Source of the DNA: Leeuwenhoekiella aestuarii
GTDB lineage: Bacteria > Bacteroidota > Bacteroidia > Flavobacteriales > Flavobacteriaceae
Direction: 5' to 3'
Length of the DNA: 64,000 nt
NCBI RefSeq assembly: GCF_004104055.1
Contig: NZ_QOVJ01000005.1
Span: forward strand, 124,001-188,000
A program made the translations under genes and the position numbers. Positions within the stretch are counted from its first letter, which is position 1; every line of letters starts with the position of its first letter. Positions 36,378 through 46,128 of this stretch are shown here, piece after piece. The notes beneath the pieces were generated by a model. That model did no database searches. It was not told where the DNA came from and saw nothing but the letters and a program-made list of their open reading frames with translations.

Positions 36378-37419
36378 GAAAACGCATTATTGAAATTTCA
36401 TCTTCTAACGCTTCTCCGTGTTCAAGATGACTATACAACTTATCTGCAAGATAAGCTCCCATCATCGTTCCTCGAGTTCCTAAGCCATTTAAGATAGCTA
36501 ATTGTGAGTGTATCAGGTGAACACCAAGTAATGGTCGCCTATCACCCGTTGTAGGGCGTACCGCAGCCTCTTGCCTAACTACTTCAAACTCACAATTAAT
36601 CACTTGTTTTAATTTAGCTACAAGCTCTTTACGCGCTTCTAATGAGGTTTTATAATCTTTATCATTCCAGTTGAAAGTAGCTCCCACTTTGTAAACAGCA
36701 TCTCCTAGAGGAATAATAAAAAAAGTAGCTTTTAAAGCTTGAGTTAATTGGAGTTCAGGAGCATAAATATCAATATACTCCCCTTTATTACCCACTAACG
36801 GAAGCTTATTAAAAAAAGGATTGTCTTTAACACCAAATCCTTCGGCGAAAACGATACGTTTTGTTTTAATGTTTTGATATTCAATTTCAACTTCTGAATT
36901 GAATTCGATTTTATCATAATGAAAAGTCTCTTGCTCATAAGAATGATTTTTAGTTAGGTAATTCTTATAAGTATCCAAAAGCTTTGAAATATCTATGCGA
37001 ACCGTCTCTTTCACCTCTCCTGCCTGAAGTTGAGCATTGACCATTTCAGAAATATCTGATTTTAATTCCGGCTTTAAAAACCGCTCTAGACCCGGTTTAT
37101 CTGAAGCCTCAAACCAGTTATTTTGATCTTCTGCCGAAGAAAAAATTTTATAGACAGGTATCTCTGTCACCGCATTTAATCCCAATTTTGCATCCAGTCT
37201 TCTAAAATATGACTTAGCCAAGTCAAATTGTTCTTCACCCTGCCAAGGAAGTGTATAGCGTTTTAAAATCACGGGATTGATCAAACCTGCCGCTACTCTG
37301 CTCGCAGCTTCAATCTGCTTATCTATAACAAAAAACGATTTTTGATGCTGTTCTAACTTATCACAAAAAGCCATCCCGGCCAGTCCTAAACCTACTACTA
37401 AATAATCAACCTCTTTCAT
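36364..37419 (-). CDS. FAD-dependent oxidoreductase (DAO family)
   Basis: The 351-residue protein starts with the dinucleotide-binding motif VVGLGLAGMAFCDKL and ends with the DAO-type C-terminal block ILNGLGTRGTMMGAYLADKL. RPTTGDRRPLLGVH is the conserved segment before it. It resembles FAD-dependent amine/amino acid oxidases in the size range of glycine/D-amino acid oxidases and MnmC C-domains, but its substrate is not evident. It lies between the convergent DUF983 gene and the terminator of the gldKLMN operon. Confidence 0.85.
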   Translation of the reverse strand: MKEVDYLVVGLGLAGMAFCDKLEQHQKSFFVIDKQIEAASRVAAGLINPVILKRYTLPWQGEEQFDLAKSYFRRLDAKLGLNAVTEIPVYKIFSSAEDQNNWFEASDKPGLERFLKPELKSDISEMVNAQLQAGEVKETVRIDISKLLDTYKNYLTKNHSYEQETFHYDKIEFNSEVEIEYQNIKTKRIVFAEGFGVKDNPFFNKLPLVGNKGEYIDIYAPELQLTQALKATFFIIPLGDAVYKVGATFNWNDKDYKTSLEARKELVAKLKQVINCEFEVVRQEAAVRPTTGDRRPLLGVHLIHSQLAILNGLGTRGTMMGAYLADKLYSHLEHGEALEDEISIMRFPKKF

Positions 37420-37440
37420 TCCGTAAAAATAGCGTATAAA

Positions 37441-37470
37441 AAAACGCCTTTAAAAAAGGCGTTTTAGTTT
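37441..37470 (-). terminator. Terminator of the gldKLMN operon
   Basis: On the minus strand AAAACGCCTTT and AAAGGCGTTTT flank a 3-nt loop and are followed by TTT. It lies 19 bp downstream of the gldN stop and could also act for the opposite strand. Confidence 0.8.
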
Positions 37471-37488
37471 TATTCTAAATGAAATCTT

Positions 37489-38376
37489 TTAATAATTCCA
37501 CATATCAATTTCAAAATTACGTATCTGCTCTTTGATGCGCTGTGATTCTAACAACTGCATCATAGCATTATCTGCAATATATTCTTTAACCTCACGATCG
37601 CCTTGTATATTATCTACCTGATAAATAACACCGTTGAATCTTCTCGAATTCAACAAGTGATCAAAGGATAAGGGTTGCGCAGAATTCTGTGGGTTAAACA
37701 CCTTAGCTTCGTGCAAAATATCACGAGCTGTAGGATACCACACCCAGAATAAAGGAACCATAACCGGATCTTCATCATCTATAAAGTTAACATCTGGAGC
37801 TACTGGAGCAAGACCTATTAAACGATATTTTAATTCGCCCTGACGCTTATCAAAATACCAGTAGCCACGAATCCAATACTGCTCAATGTCTGCAGCAGAA
37901 ATATCTCTTCTGTCAATATATTGCTCATCTACTTCGTAACCTGCATTGATTTGCTCAATACCTAAATCTGTCGTATCTACACGAGACATTGCAGCAGAAA
38001 TATCTTCTAAAGCTATTTTATCATTAAAGTATGAATCTGCATAAATATCAAGTTTACCCTCTTTTATGTTTTTAACTAAAACATCGTACAAAGGTTTACG
38101 ATCTGACCCTATATTAGGATCTACCGGGTAATATAGCGGAAAATTAACACGCTCATCAAGATCTATGATCTCCCACGTGTTTTTACCCCAAAGTACATCA
38201 CGGCTATCTACATAACCATAAGGAAGCGGTTTATCATTGTCAAGCTCAATCTGCTCCTCCGTTTTTTCATACATTTCATCTGGCATTTTTGCATTTAGAA
38301 TATTAGTTTGAGCACATGCAGTCAAACCTATAATCATCATACAAAAAACACTAAACGTTTGCTTCTGGCTTTTCAT
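37489..38376 (-). CDS. gldN: Gliding motility/T9SS protein GldN
   Basis: GldN forms, with GldK, the periplasmic ring attached to the outer membrane in the T9SS. The 295-residue protein has a signal peptide (FCMMIIGLTACAQ); the cysteine in it may give a lipobox-like site. Family blocks are PLPYGYVDSRDVLWGKNTWE, IDLDERVNFPLYYP, YWIRGYWYFDKRQGELKYRL and MVPLFWVWYPTARDIL. It is the last gene of the gldKLMN operon, 11 bp after gldM, and is followed by a terminator. Confidence 0.95.
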   Translation of the reverse strand: MKSQKQTFSVFCMMIIGLTACAQTNILNAKMPDEMYEKTEEQIELDNDKPLPYGYVDSRDVLWGKNTWEIIDLDERVNFPLYYPVDPNIGSDRKPLYDVLVKNIKEGKLDIYADSYFNDKIALEDISAAMSRVDTTDLGIEQINAGYEVDEQYIDRRDISAADIEQYWIRGYWYFDKRQGELKYRLIGLAPVAPDVNFIDDEDPVMVPLFWVWYPTARDILHEAKVFNPQNSAQPLSFDHLLNSRRFNGVIYQVDNIQGDREVKEYIADNAMMQLLESQRIKEQIRNFEIDMWNY

Positions 38377-38387
38377 ACTTCATTTAT

Positions 38388-39920
38388 TTAATTAGTAAGC
38401 TCAATAAGAACAGGAGAGACTTTCTTAAGTCTGTAACTGCTATTACCAGCTATACTCGCACTGATATCAAATATCTGTACTGTAGATCCTCGTTGCGCTC
38501 TTCTTAAAACATCTTTAGCACGCGAGTCTAATTTGTTTCCACTCACCTGAACAGTTGGCTGTCCCGGCACATTAAATTTGAATCCTGTAACTCTAAGGTC
38601 TAAGTCAAAATCAAAATCAGGTAAATCTGCTCCTACAGTAGATATCTCTAACGAATTGCGTTGCATTTTTAGTATACCATCTTCTCCACGAACTGTACCT
38701 GTAGGACTTGGTATGTCTTTAATACGGAATTGCTTAGAATCACTAACCTTAGAACCATCTGCTAAAGTACCCGAAACACTAATAGTAACCTCACGCCCTG
38801 TGCCAGGATTCATCGTATAACTACTTCCTGACCCTTTTGATAAGCCTGGAGCACTCGCACTTACATTATTATCAGCTACTCCTGCAAAACTAATGGTCAT
38901 GGGGTTTGCAACACCACGGTAAACAACATTCATTTTATCTGCTGAAATAGTAGCCGAGTTCGGTTTGTTGATTACAGCATATTCACTATTAATAGGAATA
39001 GACTTAGGCTCGCCATCTTCTGTATAAACTAATTCTCCGGTAATCTTGCGCGTACCTACATTACCTGCAGGAAAATCTAAAACTACCTGACCAGCTTGTA
39101 AATTATCCACTTCAGTACCGTTGATAATTACTTTATCAAAATTTAATGAGTTATCAAAACGACCTAAAACTACTTTTCCTTTAAAGCTTTCACCTGAGAA
39201 AAATGCAGTTTTTTCAGGTATCACGATGGCCTCGTAATTACTTAACGAAACATCTTTACTCAACTGACCCTGTAATAATGATGAGTAAACTTCAGACTCA
39301 GCTGTTCTTACATCATTTTGCATCTGTGTAAAACGCGTAATTGAAGCTGCAAGTGGATACCCTTCAAAATTATAACGCAGCCAAGCAATTTCTTTACCAT
39401 CTTTATTCGTTTGTGGCTCTACTGCAAATGTACGTTCTATAATAGCACTTACTTCGCTAAATTCTGGACCTAATGCTTCTTTCATTTCAGCTTTATAGGT
39501 TGCAATTTCATCTAAAAAAGCTTCCCCTTTCTTAGTATAGCGATCGCCAGTAAACCAACGCTCATCCAAAACAGCTGTTTTATCAAGGTTTGCATAACTA
39601 CTGGTATCAATACCTTCAGTCAAGGTATCTTTGATGCTTGCTAAATACTGATAAAATTCATCAGAAATTTTCTTTACACGCTCAGCTTTACCTAATAAAG
39701 GTTCGTATTTAGCCGGCTGTTCTAAAGCTTTAGCTTCTAAGCCTGCCATTGCTAATTGATTTTCATCAGCTAATCTCGAATTAGAACTTGTAAACTTAAG
39801 GTCAAATATTTTAAATGCATTTAAAATCTCTTTATCTACATTCATTGCAATCATTGCAATAAAAACTAGATACATAAGATTAATCATTTTCTGTCTTGGG
39901 GACTGTGTTCCTCCTGCCAT
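38388..39920 (-). CDS. gldM: Gliding motility/T9SS motor protein GldM
   Basis: GldM, with GldL, forms the proton-driven inner membrane motor of gliding and T9SS. The 510-residue protein has one N-terminal membrane helix (about 11-32, MINLMYLVFIAMIAMNVD). A helical periplasmic domain and three beta-sandwich domains follow, with the typical AVINKPNSATISADKMNVVY and YRGVANPMTISFAG blocks. The start MAGGTQSPRQKMI is the family start. It is co-transcribed with gldL (47 bp upstream) and gldN (11 bp downstream). Confidence 0.96.
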   Translation of the reverse strand: MAGGTQSPRQKMINLMYLVFIAMIAMNVDKEILNAFKIFDLKFTSSNSRLADENQLAMAGLEAKALEQPAKYEPLLGKAERVKKISDEFYQYLASIKDTLTEGIDTSSYANLDKTAVLDERWFTGDRYTKKGEAFLDEIATYKAEMKEALGPEFSEVSAIIERTFAVEPQTNKDGKEIAWLRYNFEGYPLAASITRFTQMQNDVRTAESEVYSSLLQGQLSKDVSLSNYEAIVIPEKTAFFSGESFKGKVVLGRFDNSLNFDKVIINGTEVDNLQAGQVVLDFPAGNVGTRKITGELVYTEDGEPKSIPINSEYAVINKPNSATISADKMNVVYRGVANPMTISFAGVADNNVSASAPGLSKGSGSSYTMNPGTGREVTISVSGTLADGSKVSDSKQFRIKDIPSPTGTVRGEDGILKMQRNSLEISTVGADLPDFDFDLDLRVTGFKFNVPGQPTVQVSGNKLDSRAKDVLRRAQRGSTVQIFDISASIAGNSSYRLKKVSPVLIELTN

Positions 39921-39967
39921 AATGCTATTTTTTCTACTGAATTAAAAATTTGGGCTCTGTAATTCAG

Positions 39968-40609
39968 TTAGCGCTTATTCATTGCAGAAAGCATTCCACC
40001 GTAAACACCGTTTAAAGAAGAAAGGTTTGTTGCGAGACTTTCCATTTGTTCTTTAAGCTTACCGGCATTACTCGCTACTTCATTATTTATTTCAGCCTGA
40101 CGACCTGCAGTTTCTACCTGTACTTTGTAAAGACTATTTAAAGATTCTAGTTGTGCTGCGGCAAGTGCCATTTCCTGGCTGTATTTTTTTGTAGAATTCA
40201 TTGCCTCAGCAGTTGGAGCCATGCCTTTTGCTGCGCCCTCAAAACTGCGAATACTCGTACTTAAGCTACTCATTAATTCAGAATCAATACGCGCATCTTT
40301 AAGCATTGCATCCAATTTTTCTGAAAGCAATCCTTTAGCTTCAGTTAATTCCTCTTGCTTTTTTTGCTTAGGAACCACTGCCGAAGTATCACCAGCTAAT
40401 TCTGGATATACTAATGACCAATCTAATTCTTGTGAAGGTCTTTCAAAAGCTGAATAACCAAAAACTAAGGCCTCTACAACCATACCTAAGGTTAGGATTT
40501 CAGATCCATAAGGCCAGTGCTGAATTTTAAATAAAGCTCCAACAATTACTACTGCTGCTCCTAGACCGTAAATCATGTTAGTTACAGAAATGCTTCCTTT
40601 TTTTGCCAT
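39968..40609 (-). CDS. gldL: Gliding motility/T9SS motor protein GldL
   Basis: The 213-residue protein has two N-terminal membrane helices (about 13-30 and 38-54) and a cytoplasmic helical tail. The first helix, YGLGAAVVIVGALFKIQHWP, contains K28 and H31, and the second contains E46 in GMVVEALVFGYSAFE; these match the charged residues implicated in proton flow in GldL. The tail has coiled-coil character (ALAAAQLESLNSLYK, MESLATNLSSLNGVY). It lies between gldK (66 bp upstream) and gldM. Confidence 0.96.
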   Translation of the reverse strand: MAKKGSISVTNMIYGLGAAVVIVGALFKIQHWPYGSEILTLGMVVEALVFGYSAFERPSQELDWSLVYPELAGDTSAVVPKQKKQEELTEAKGLLSEKLDAMLKDARIDSELMSSLSTSIRSFEGAAKGMAPTAEAMNSTKKYSQEMALAAAQLESLNSLYKVQVETAGRQAEINNEVASNAGKLKEQMESLATNLSSLNGVYGGMLSAMNKR

Positions 40610-40675
40610 TTTAATAGATTTTTTGTTTTGTGAAATTAGGTTAAGTATATATTTGGGGAAATATAATAAGGGGGA

Positions 40676-42049
40676 TTAACGACGCGAAGGTCCGTTTCTC
40701 ATGTTGACATCCTGATCTACACCAAGATAATCCTGCACAGTTCTAAAGCCGATATAACTACGAGCAGAATCTGCATACTCATAATCTCTAGTACTTACCT
40801 GAATTAAGTAAGCAACATCTTTCCAAGAACCACCACGCACAACTTTTCGAGCATTTTTAGTATCATTAACATTAGGATTCATTGTTGAAACATATTCATA
40901 AGCATTGGGATCATATGAAGACCCCACCCATTCTGCAACATTACCAGCCATATTATAAAGATCATAATCATTAGGCTCATAAGAATCTGCTTCTACGGTA
41001 TAAAGCGCTTGATCTGCGGCATAGTCACCCCGCAAGGGCTTAAAGTTTGCCATAAAACAACCTCGGTCATTTTTAGTATATGGCCCACCCCAAGGGTAGG
41101 TTGCACTTTCTAAACCACCGCGAGCAGCATATTCCCATTCAGCCTCACTAGGAAGTCTAAAACGGTTAACCAATTCTTGACCGCGTTCTTTTTTATAAGA
41201 GTTTTTATTATCTGTACGCCATTGGCAAAAAGCTTTTGCCTGTTGCCAGCTCACACCTACAACCGGATAATCATCATAAGCACTATGCCAGAAGTAATCA
41301 TTATGCATAGGCTCATTATATGAGTATGCAAAGTCTTTAATCCACACCGTTGTATCTGGATAAATCTTAGTTTCTTCAGTAATTATAAAATCTTTACGAG
41401 AGCCTTTCTTCTGCCGGGCAGCAGCTTCCATATCAAGATATTTATACTTAAAAACAAGCTTTTCTACATCAACAGTTCGCTGACCATTATACGCTTCTTC
41501 TAATGGAATATACATCGTATCCATTACCGAAACATAATACTCGTCAGGATAATCCATAGGATCCTCAATAAGGTCTATGTCCCAATTGAGTTTTCGATCA
41601 CTGTAATCATCACTTAGACTATAGTAATTATCATACATATACTGCTCGTAAGGAGTCATATTGTCTGGATCATAATCCACAAATGCATAATCACCTATAC
41701 CCCCTGAACCGGGCGTTTCTCCCATTAGATCAGCTTCAATAGCAAGACGCGCACGTGTAACTGAATCACGAACCCATTTCACAAATTGTCTATACTCTGA
41801 ATTGGTGATTTCGGTCTCGTCCATGTAGAAAGAGCGGACGGTTACCGTTTTCGTTGGAGCATTCTTGATGGCAGCAATATCATCATCACTTTTACCCATT
41901 ATAAAAGCCCCACCAGACACAAGTGTCATACCGTAGGGTTTTTCTGGATTCCATTTTTTGCCTTTTACTCCCACAAGTTCGCCACGATCATTGCGACCAC
42001 AACTAACTAATAAGCTTACCATCGCAATAAATGCAATAAACTTCTTCAT
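40676..42049 (-). CDS. gldK: Gliding motility/T9SS lipoprotein GldK
   Basis: The 457-residue protein has a lipobox (AMVSLLVSCG) and the SUMF1-like fold shared with GldJ: GMTLVSGGAFIMGKSDDD, YMDETEITNSEYRQF, YPVVGVSWQQAKAFCQWR, RLPSEAEWEYAARGG, NDYDLYNMAGNVAEWVGSSY and VVRGGSWKDVAY. GldK forms rings with GldN under the outer membrane. It heads the gldKLMN operon, the usual order. A possible promoter lies about 35 bp upstream of the start. Confidence 0.96.
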   Translation of the reverse strand: MKKFIAFIAMVSLLVSCGRNDRGELVGVKGKKWNPEKPYGMTLVSGGAFIMGKSDDDIAAIKNAPTKTVTVRSFYMDETEITNSEYRQFVKWVRDSVTRARLAIEADLMGETPGSGGIGDYAFVDYDPDNMTPYEQYMYDNYYSLSDDYSDRKLNWDIDLIEDPMDYPDEYYVSVMDTMYIPLEEAYNGQRTVDVEKLVFKYKYLDMEAAARQKKGSRKDFIITEETKIYPDTTVWIKDFAYSYNEPMHNDYFWHSAYDDYPVVGVSWQQAKAFCQWRTDNKNSYKKERGQELVNRFRLPSEAEWEYAARGGLESATYPWGGPYTKNDRGCFMANFKPLRGDYAADQALYTVEADSYEPNDYDLYNMAGNVAEWVGSSYDPNAYEYVSTMNPNVNDTKNARKVVRGGSWKDVAYLIQVSTRDYEYADSARSYIGFRTVQDYLGVDQDVNMRNGPSRR

Positions 42050-42082
42050 AGGTAAATTAGGTTAAATCTAGATTTGAGACAG

Positions 42083-42113
42083 TAAACCTATCTATAAAAA
42101 TGCTAAAAAGCAA
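42083..42113 (-). promoter_or_regulatory. Possible promoter of gldKLMN
   Basis: On the minus strand TTG, a 20-bp spacer and TAGGTTTA lie about 34 bp before the gldK ATG. The last base of the -7 box differs from the TAnnTTTG consensus. Confidence 0.3.
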
Positions 42114-42156
42114 TTTTTTGATAAAAATAACATTCAAACCCAAAAAGTTTTGTTAA

Positions 42157-43323
42157 TTATATTTCATTCTTACGCTTTGCCTTATACCAACGCTCTGGAA
42201 TCTCCTGATTACAAGCGTTCACGTAATCTGCTTGTGTGCAAGGTAATAACGTGTGTCGCTTTAATTTATTATTAGCACCCTCTAAGAAAGGAATTTCAAT
42301 CCACCATCTTTCAGATTTTGTACTCTTGTAAAAGCTTAAAAGCTCATCTTCAACAGGTACGCTATAATGCAGAAATTCTGTATCCCGATCTGTAAGCGAC
42401 TCTTTTATGCGGTAGTTTACACCTTCTACAAAGTACCAAATAAGCTGTGCTACTAATGCAGCTGCAGTCTCAGCTCGGCTTGCCAAAACATATTCAAAAA
42501 TCCCAAAAACACTCACACGATCACTTAATCCTGCATAACGTGTTATAGCACATGCCTCCCTTCCATTCAAACCATTTACACGCTCAGGATGCATGTAACC
42601 CAAAACCTCAGCCTGTAAAGCAGAAAGATCTAAACTCACTACATCTGCATCCCGCATAACGGGTTCAACACTACTTAAATCTGAGGTAATATTACCCAGC
42701 CTAAACGAGTCAAAGAACAACTTTTCCATCAGGTCGATTTCCTCCTGACTGTTATAATACGTTTGATATGCTAAACTGGAATAATTAAAAAGGTTATAAG
42801 GCTGATCTACGATGATTTTCCCAACAAATGACTTATTTGTCATTGGCAAACTACTATCTCCCAAGTCAAAATCACCATCTACATTAACCAGGTTCACCAT
42901 CTGATCCAATTCATCGTAAGCACGATACAGCGCATACGTTAAATCCTGAGAACCTCCTAAAATCACAGGAATGATATTGTTTTTAACTAATTGAGCAACT
43001 ATAGCTCTCAAAGCATATAATGTATCTGAAATACTTTCGCCCGCATCTAAATCACCCAAATCACCAATTGTCGCATGCCAATTACCCGGAAATAATTTGT
43101 ATAACGCCTTACGTACCGAAGTAAAATCTACAGGAATATCAATTTGATCTACTGCCCCTCGATTTTCCCGGACTCCAATAATAGCTATCTGCAACTCTTC
43201 CAACTCCGGCAAACCATCTTGACGAGAGTGAATTTTAATCTGTGAAAACAAACTTTGTTCGTGCAATAAAGCGGCGTGAGCAATTACTGCATCAGATACC
43301 GGAAGTAAATTTTCAAATGCCAT
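42157..43323 (-). CDS. Arginase/formimidoylglutamase-fold protein with altered metal site
   Basis: The 388-residue protein has the ureohydrolase fold by its order of blocks: AIIGVRENRG, IIPVILGGSQDLTYALYRAY, NLVNVDGDFDLGD, VVSLDLSAL and AITRYAGLSDRVSVFGIFEY. In active arginases the metal motifs read GGDH, DAHxD and SxDxD. Here they read GGSQD (123-127), DGDFD (149-153) and SLDLS (230-234), so at least three ligands are changed and ureohydrolase activity is doubtful. Proteins annotated formimidoylglutamase beside gldK are common in flavobacteria; a non-catalytic role is my inference. It lies between topA and gldK on the same strand. Confidence 0.75.
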   Translation of the reverse strand: MAFENLLPVSDAVIAHAALLHEQSLFSQIKIHSRQDGLPELEELQIAIIGVRENRGAVDQIDIPVDFTSVRKALYKLFPGNWHATIGDLGDLDAGESISDTLYALRAIVAQLVKNNIIPVILGGSQDLTYALYRAYDELDQMVNLVNVDGDFDLGDSSLPMTNKSFVGKIIVDQPYNLFNYSSLAYQTYYNSQEEIDLMEKLFFDSFRLGNITSDLSSVEPVMRDADVVSLDLSALQAEVLGYMHPERVNGLNGREACAITRYAGLSDRVSVFGIFEYVLASRAETAAALVAQLIWYFVEGVNYRIKESLTDRDTEFLHYSVPVEDELLSFYKSTKSERWWIEIPFLEGANNKLKRHTLLPCTQADYVNACNQEIPERWYKAKRKNEI

Positions 43324-43326
43324 GAA

Positions 43327-45849
43327 TTACTTCTTTTTTGCTGTTGTTTTTTTTCGAGTTGTTTTTTTGGCTGTAGTTTTTTTAGCCGCTTTTTTCTTAG
43401 GCTTCGGACCTTGTTTTTCTAAAATATCTTTCACCTCTTCTAAAGTGAGCTTTTGCGCATCTACCGTTTTAGGCAATTCTATTTTTACTTTTCCTTTTAT
43501 AATATTAGAACGTCCCCAACGCGCTTTTTCGACACGTATTCCTTCTTCTTCAAAATTGTGAATAACCTTGTCACGCTCTTTTTGTTTTTTATCTTCAATT
43601 AACTGAACAATATCTTCATCTGAAAGATTATCAAAGTCATACTTTTTATTGACATTGATAAAAATACCGTTCCACTTTAGATAAGGACCAAAACGCCCCA
43701 CCCCTTTTTGCACAGGTAAATCTTCATAATGATAGATAGGAGCATCTGCTTTTTGCTTCTCCTTAATATATTCTACAGCTTCATCGTATTCCACTTCAAG
43801 AGGATCTCTTCCCTTAGGCAAAGAGACATAGGCTTTACCGAATTTCACATAAGGACCAAAACGTCCGTTATTCACCTGAACCTGCTCACCTTCAAACTCC
43901 CCTAAATCACGAGGAAGCTTAAACAAGTCCATAGCCTCTTCAAAAGTGATACTTTCCAATTGTTGATCTGGTAATAAGCCTGCAAATTGAGGCTTTTCCT
44001 CATCTTCAACAGAACCTATTTGCACCATTGCTCCGTACTTGCCTAAACGTACACTTACAGGCTTTCCTGATTTAGGATCTTTACCCAAAACACGTTCCCC
44101 AACTTCGCGGTCTGCGTTTTCAGCAACATCTTTTACTTGAGGATGAAAGTCTTTATAAAAGTCTTTCATCATCTTAGTCCACTCCTCATTTCCTTCAGCG
44201 ATCTCATCAAAATTCTCTTCGACTTTTGCTGTAAAGTTGTAGTCTAAAATGTTCTCAAAGTGATTGACCAAGAAGTCATTAACCACCATACCTACATCTG
44301 TAGGCACAAGTTTTCCTTTATCAGAACCTACTTTTTCAGTAAGCTTTTCAGCTTTTACCGCTCCTTTTTTCAAAGTCAGCAAATCGTATTCTCGCTCTAC
44401 CCCGTCTACATTTCCTTTCTCAATATATTTTCTATTCTGAATAGTCGTAATTGTAGGTGCATATGTTGACGGTCGCCCAATACCTAACTCTTCTAATTTC
44501 TTTACCAAAGATGCTTCAGTATATCTATAAGGCGCTCTTGTAAAACGCTCTGTTGCGGTTATCCAAAGATTATCTAAAGCCTCTCCTTCTTTCAATGGAG
44601 GCAGAATTCCGCTTTCTTCCTGATCTTCATCGTCAGTTCCTTCCAGATACACTTTTAAGAAACCATCAAATTTGATCACCTCACCATTTGCAGTAAAATT
44701 AGAAGGATGCTTTGAAGAAGCTATCTGCACATTCGTTCGCTCTAGCTTAGCTTCACTCATTTGAGAAGCAATCGCACGTTTCCAGATCAACTCGTATAAA
44801 CGAGCCTGATCGCGATCTATGCTTACACTATGTTTACTAAAATCTGTAGGTCTGATTGCTTCGTGAGCTTCCTGAGCTCCTTTACTCTTACCTTTATAAT
44901 TACGCTCTTGATGGTATTTCTCACCATATGCCGAAACAATCTCGTTAGCTGCTCCCTGTTTAGCATCCTGAGAAAGATTCACACTATCGGTTCTCATATA
45001 CGTAATAAGTCCCGCTTCATATAATCGCTGAGCCATATTCATGGTCTTGCTCACCGAAAAGTATAGTTTACGTGCTGCCTCCTGCTGTAATGTTGAAGTC
45101 GTAAACGGCGGTGCCGGATTTTTCTTAGCTGGTTTAGTAGTTAAAGCCTCAACCTTAAAAGTTGCATCAGCATTAGCTTCTAGAAATTCTTCTGCCTCTG
45201 TCTTAGTATCTAAATTTTTCGGAAGCTTTGCTTTTAAGGTTTTACCACCTGCATTAGCAAATTCTGCATCTACTCTAAAATAATCCTCTGTATTGAATGC
45301 TTGTATCTCGCGCTCTCGTTCAACAATAAGCCTTACAGAAACCGACTGTACACGCCCTGCAGAAAGACCTCCTTTTACTTTTCTCCAAAGAACCGGAGAA
45401 ATCTCATACCCTACTAATCTATCTAAAACGCGACGCGCTTGCTGCGCATTAACCAAGTTGTAATCTATATCACGCGGACTTTCAATCGCTTTTAAAATTG
45501 CCTTCTTTGTAATTTCAGAAAAAACAATTCTTTTTGTTTTAGACTTGTCAAGTTTCAACTCTTCGGCTAAATGCCAGGCAATTGCTTCTCCCTCCCGGTC
45601 CTCATCACTTGCAAGCCATACTGTCTCTGCTTTGTTTGCTAAATCTCTCAGTTTTTTTACAACTGATTTCTTATCTTTATTAACTATATATTTGGGCGAA
45701 AAATCACCTTCTACATCTACTCCAAGTTCTTTTGTTGGTAAATCTGCAATGTGACCAAAACTACTTTCTACCTTATAATCTTTCCCAAGAAATTTTTCTA
45801 TAGTTTTTGCCTTTGCAGGTGACTCAACAATTACCAGATTTTTTGCCAT
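43327..45849 (-). CDS. topA: DNA topoisomerase I
   Basis: This type IA topoisomerase relaxes negative supercoils. The start at 45849 (MAKNLVIVESPAKAKTIEKF) gives 840 residues; an ATG at 45873 would add eight. The Toprim domain is at the N-terminus with ASDEDREGEAIAWHL, and the active-site tyrosine is in GLITYMRTDS. Instead of Cys4 zinc fingers the C-terminus has repeats with GRFGPYVKFGKA and GRFGPYLKWNG, as usual in Bacteroidota. It ends in a Lys/Thr-rich tail (about the last 27 residues). A TACTTTTG element lies upstream. Confidence 0.96.
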   Translation of the reverse strand: MAKNLVIVESPAKAKTIEKFLGKDYKVESSFGHIADLPTKELGVDVEGDFSPKYIVNKDKKSVVKKLRDLANKAETVWLASDEDREGEAIAWHLAEELKLDKSKTKRIVFSEITKKAILKAIESPRDIDYNLVNAQQARRVLDRLVGYEISPVLWRKVKGGLSAGRVQSVSVRLIVEREREIQAFNTEDYFRVDAEFANAGGKTLKAKLPKNLDTKTEAEEFLEANADATFKVEALTTKPAKKNPAPPFTTSTLQQEAARKLYFSVSKTMNMAQRLYEAGLITYMRTDSVNLSQDAKQGAANEIVSAYGEKYHQERNYKGKSKGAQEAHEAIRPTDFSKHSVSIDRDQARLYELIWKRAIASQMSEAKLERTNVQIASSKHPSNFTANGEVIKFDGFLKVYLEGTDDEDQEESGILPPLKEGEALDNLWITATERFTRAPYRYTEASLVKKLEELGIGRPSTYAPTITTIQNRKYIEKGNVDGVEREYDLLTLKKGAVKAEKLTEKVGSDKGKLVPTDVGMVVNDFLVNHFENILDYNFTAKVEENFDEIAEGNEEWTKMMKDFYKDFHPQVKDVAENADREVGERVLGKDPKSGKPVSVRLGKYGAMVQIGSVEDEEKPQFAGLLPDQQLESITFEEAMDLFKLPRDLGEFEGEQVQVNNGRFGPYVKFGKAYVSLPKGRDPLEVEYDEAVEYIKEKQKADAPIYHYEDLPVQKGVGRFGPYLKWNGIFINVNKKYDFDNLSDEDIVQLIEDKKQKERDKVIHNFEEEGIRVEKARWGRSNIIKGKVKIELPKTVDAQKLTLEEVKDILEKQGPKPKKKAAKKTTAKKTTRKKTTAKKK

Positions 45850-46068
45850 ATTGCTTTTTTGAAAATTTGCCATAAATAGACCTCGACAAGTCTACGTTAT
45901 TCTGACTTTAGATTCGCAAAAGTAGTAGAAAATTTATTATTGAGGCCTATAAAGCCATAACGACCGCATAGAAATCGTGGTTAAAGCCCCTGCTCCTAGT
46001 GGTTTATTCTACCATTAAATATCTCTTAAAATTCACAAAATCCTTTTTTAATTTCATCCTAATGACAC

Positions 46069-46099
46069 TTTGTCACAACATCTGTTAATCGTATCTTTG
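46069..46099 (+). promoter_or_regulatory. Promoter of the miaB-groEL side block
   Basis: TTTG (46069-46072), a 19-bp spacer and TATCTTTG (46092-46099) match the Bacteroidota sigma-A consensus exactly, including the spacing. The miaB ATG is 29 bp downstream of the -7 box. Confidence 0.75.
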
Positions 46100-46128
46100 C
46101 GCACTATTTTTAGGTAGCAGTACGTATT

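Noticed and set aside
43327-43400. AAG/ACC-rich tract at the 3' end of topA as a nucleotide repeat element
   Set aside because: It encodes the Lys/Thr-rich tail of topoisomerase I and is explained as coding sequence.
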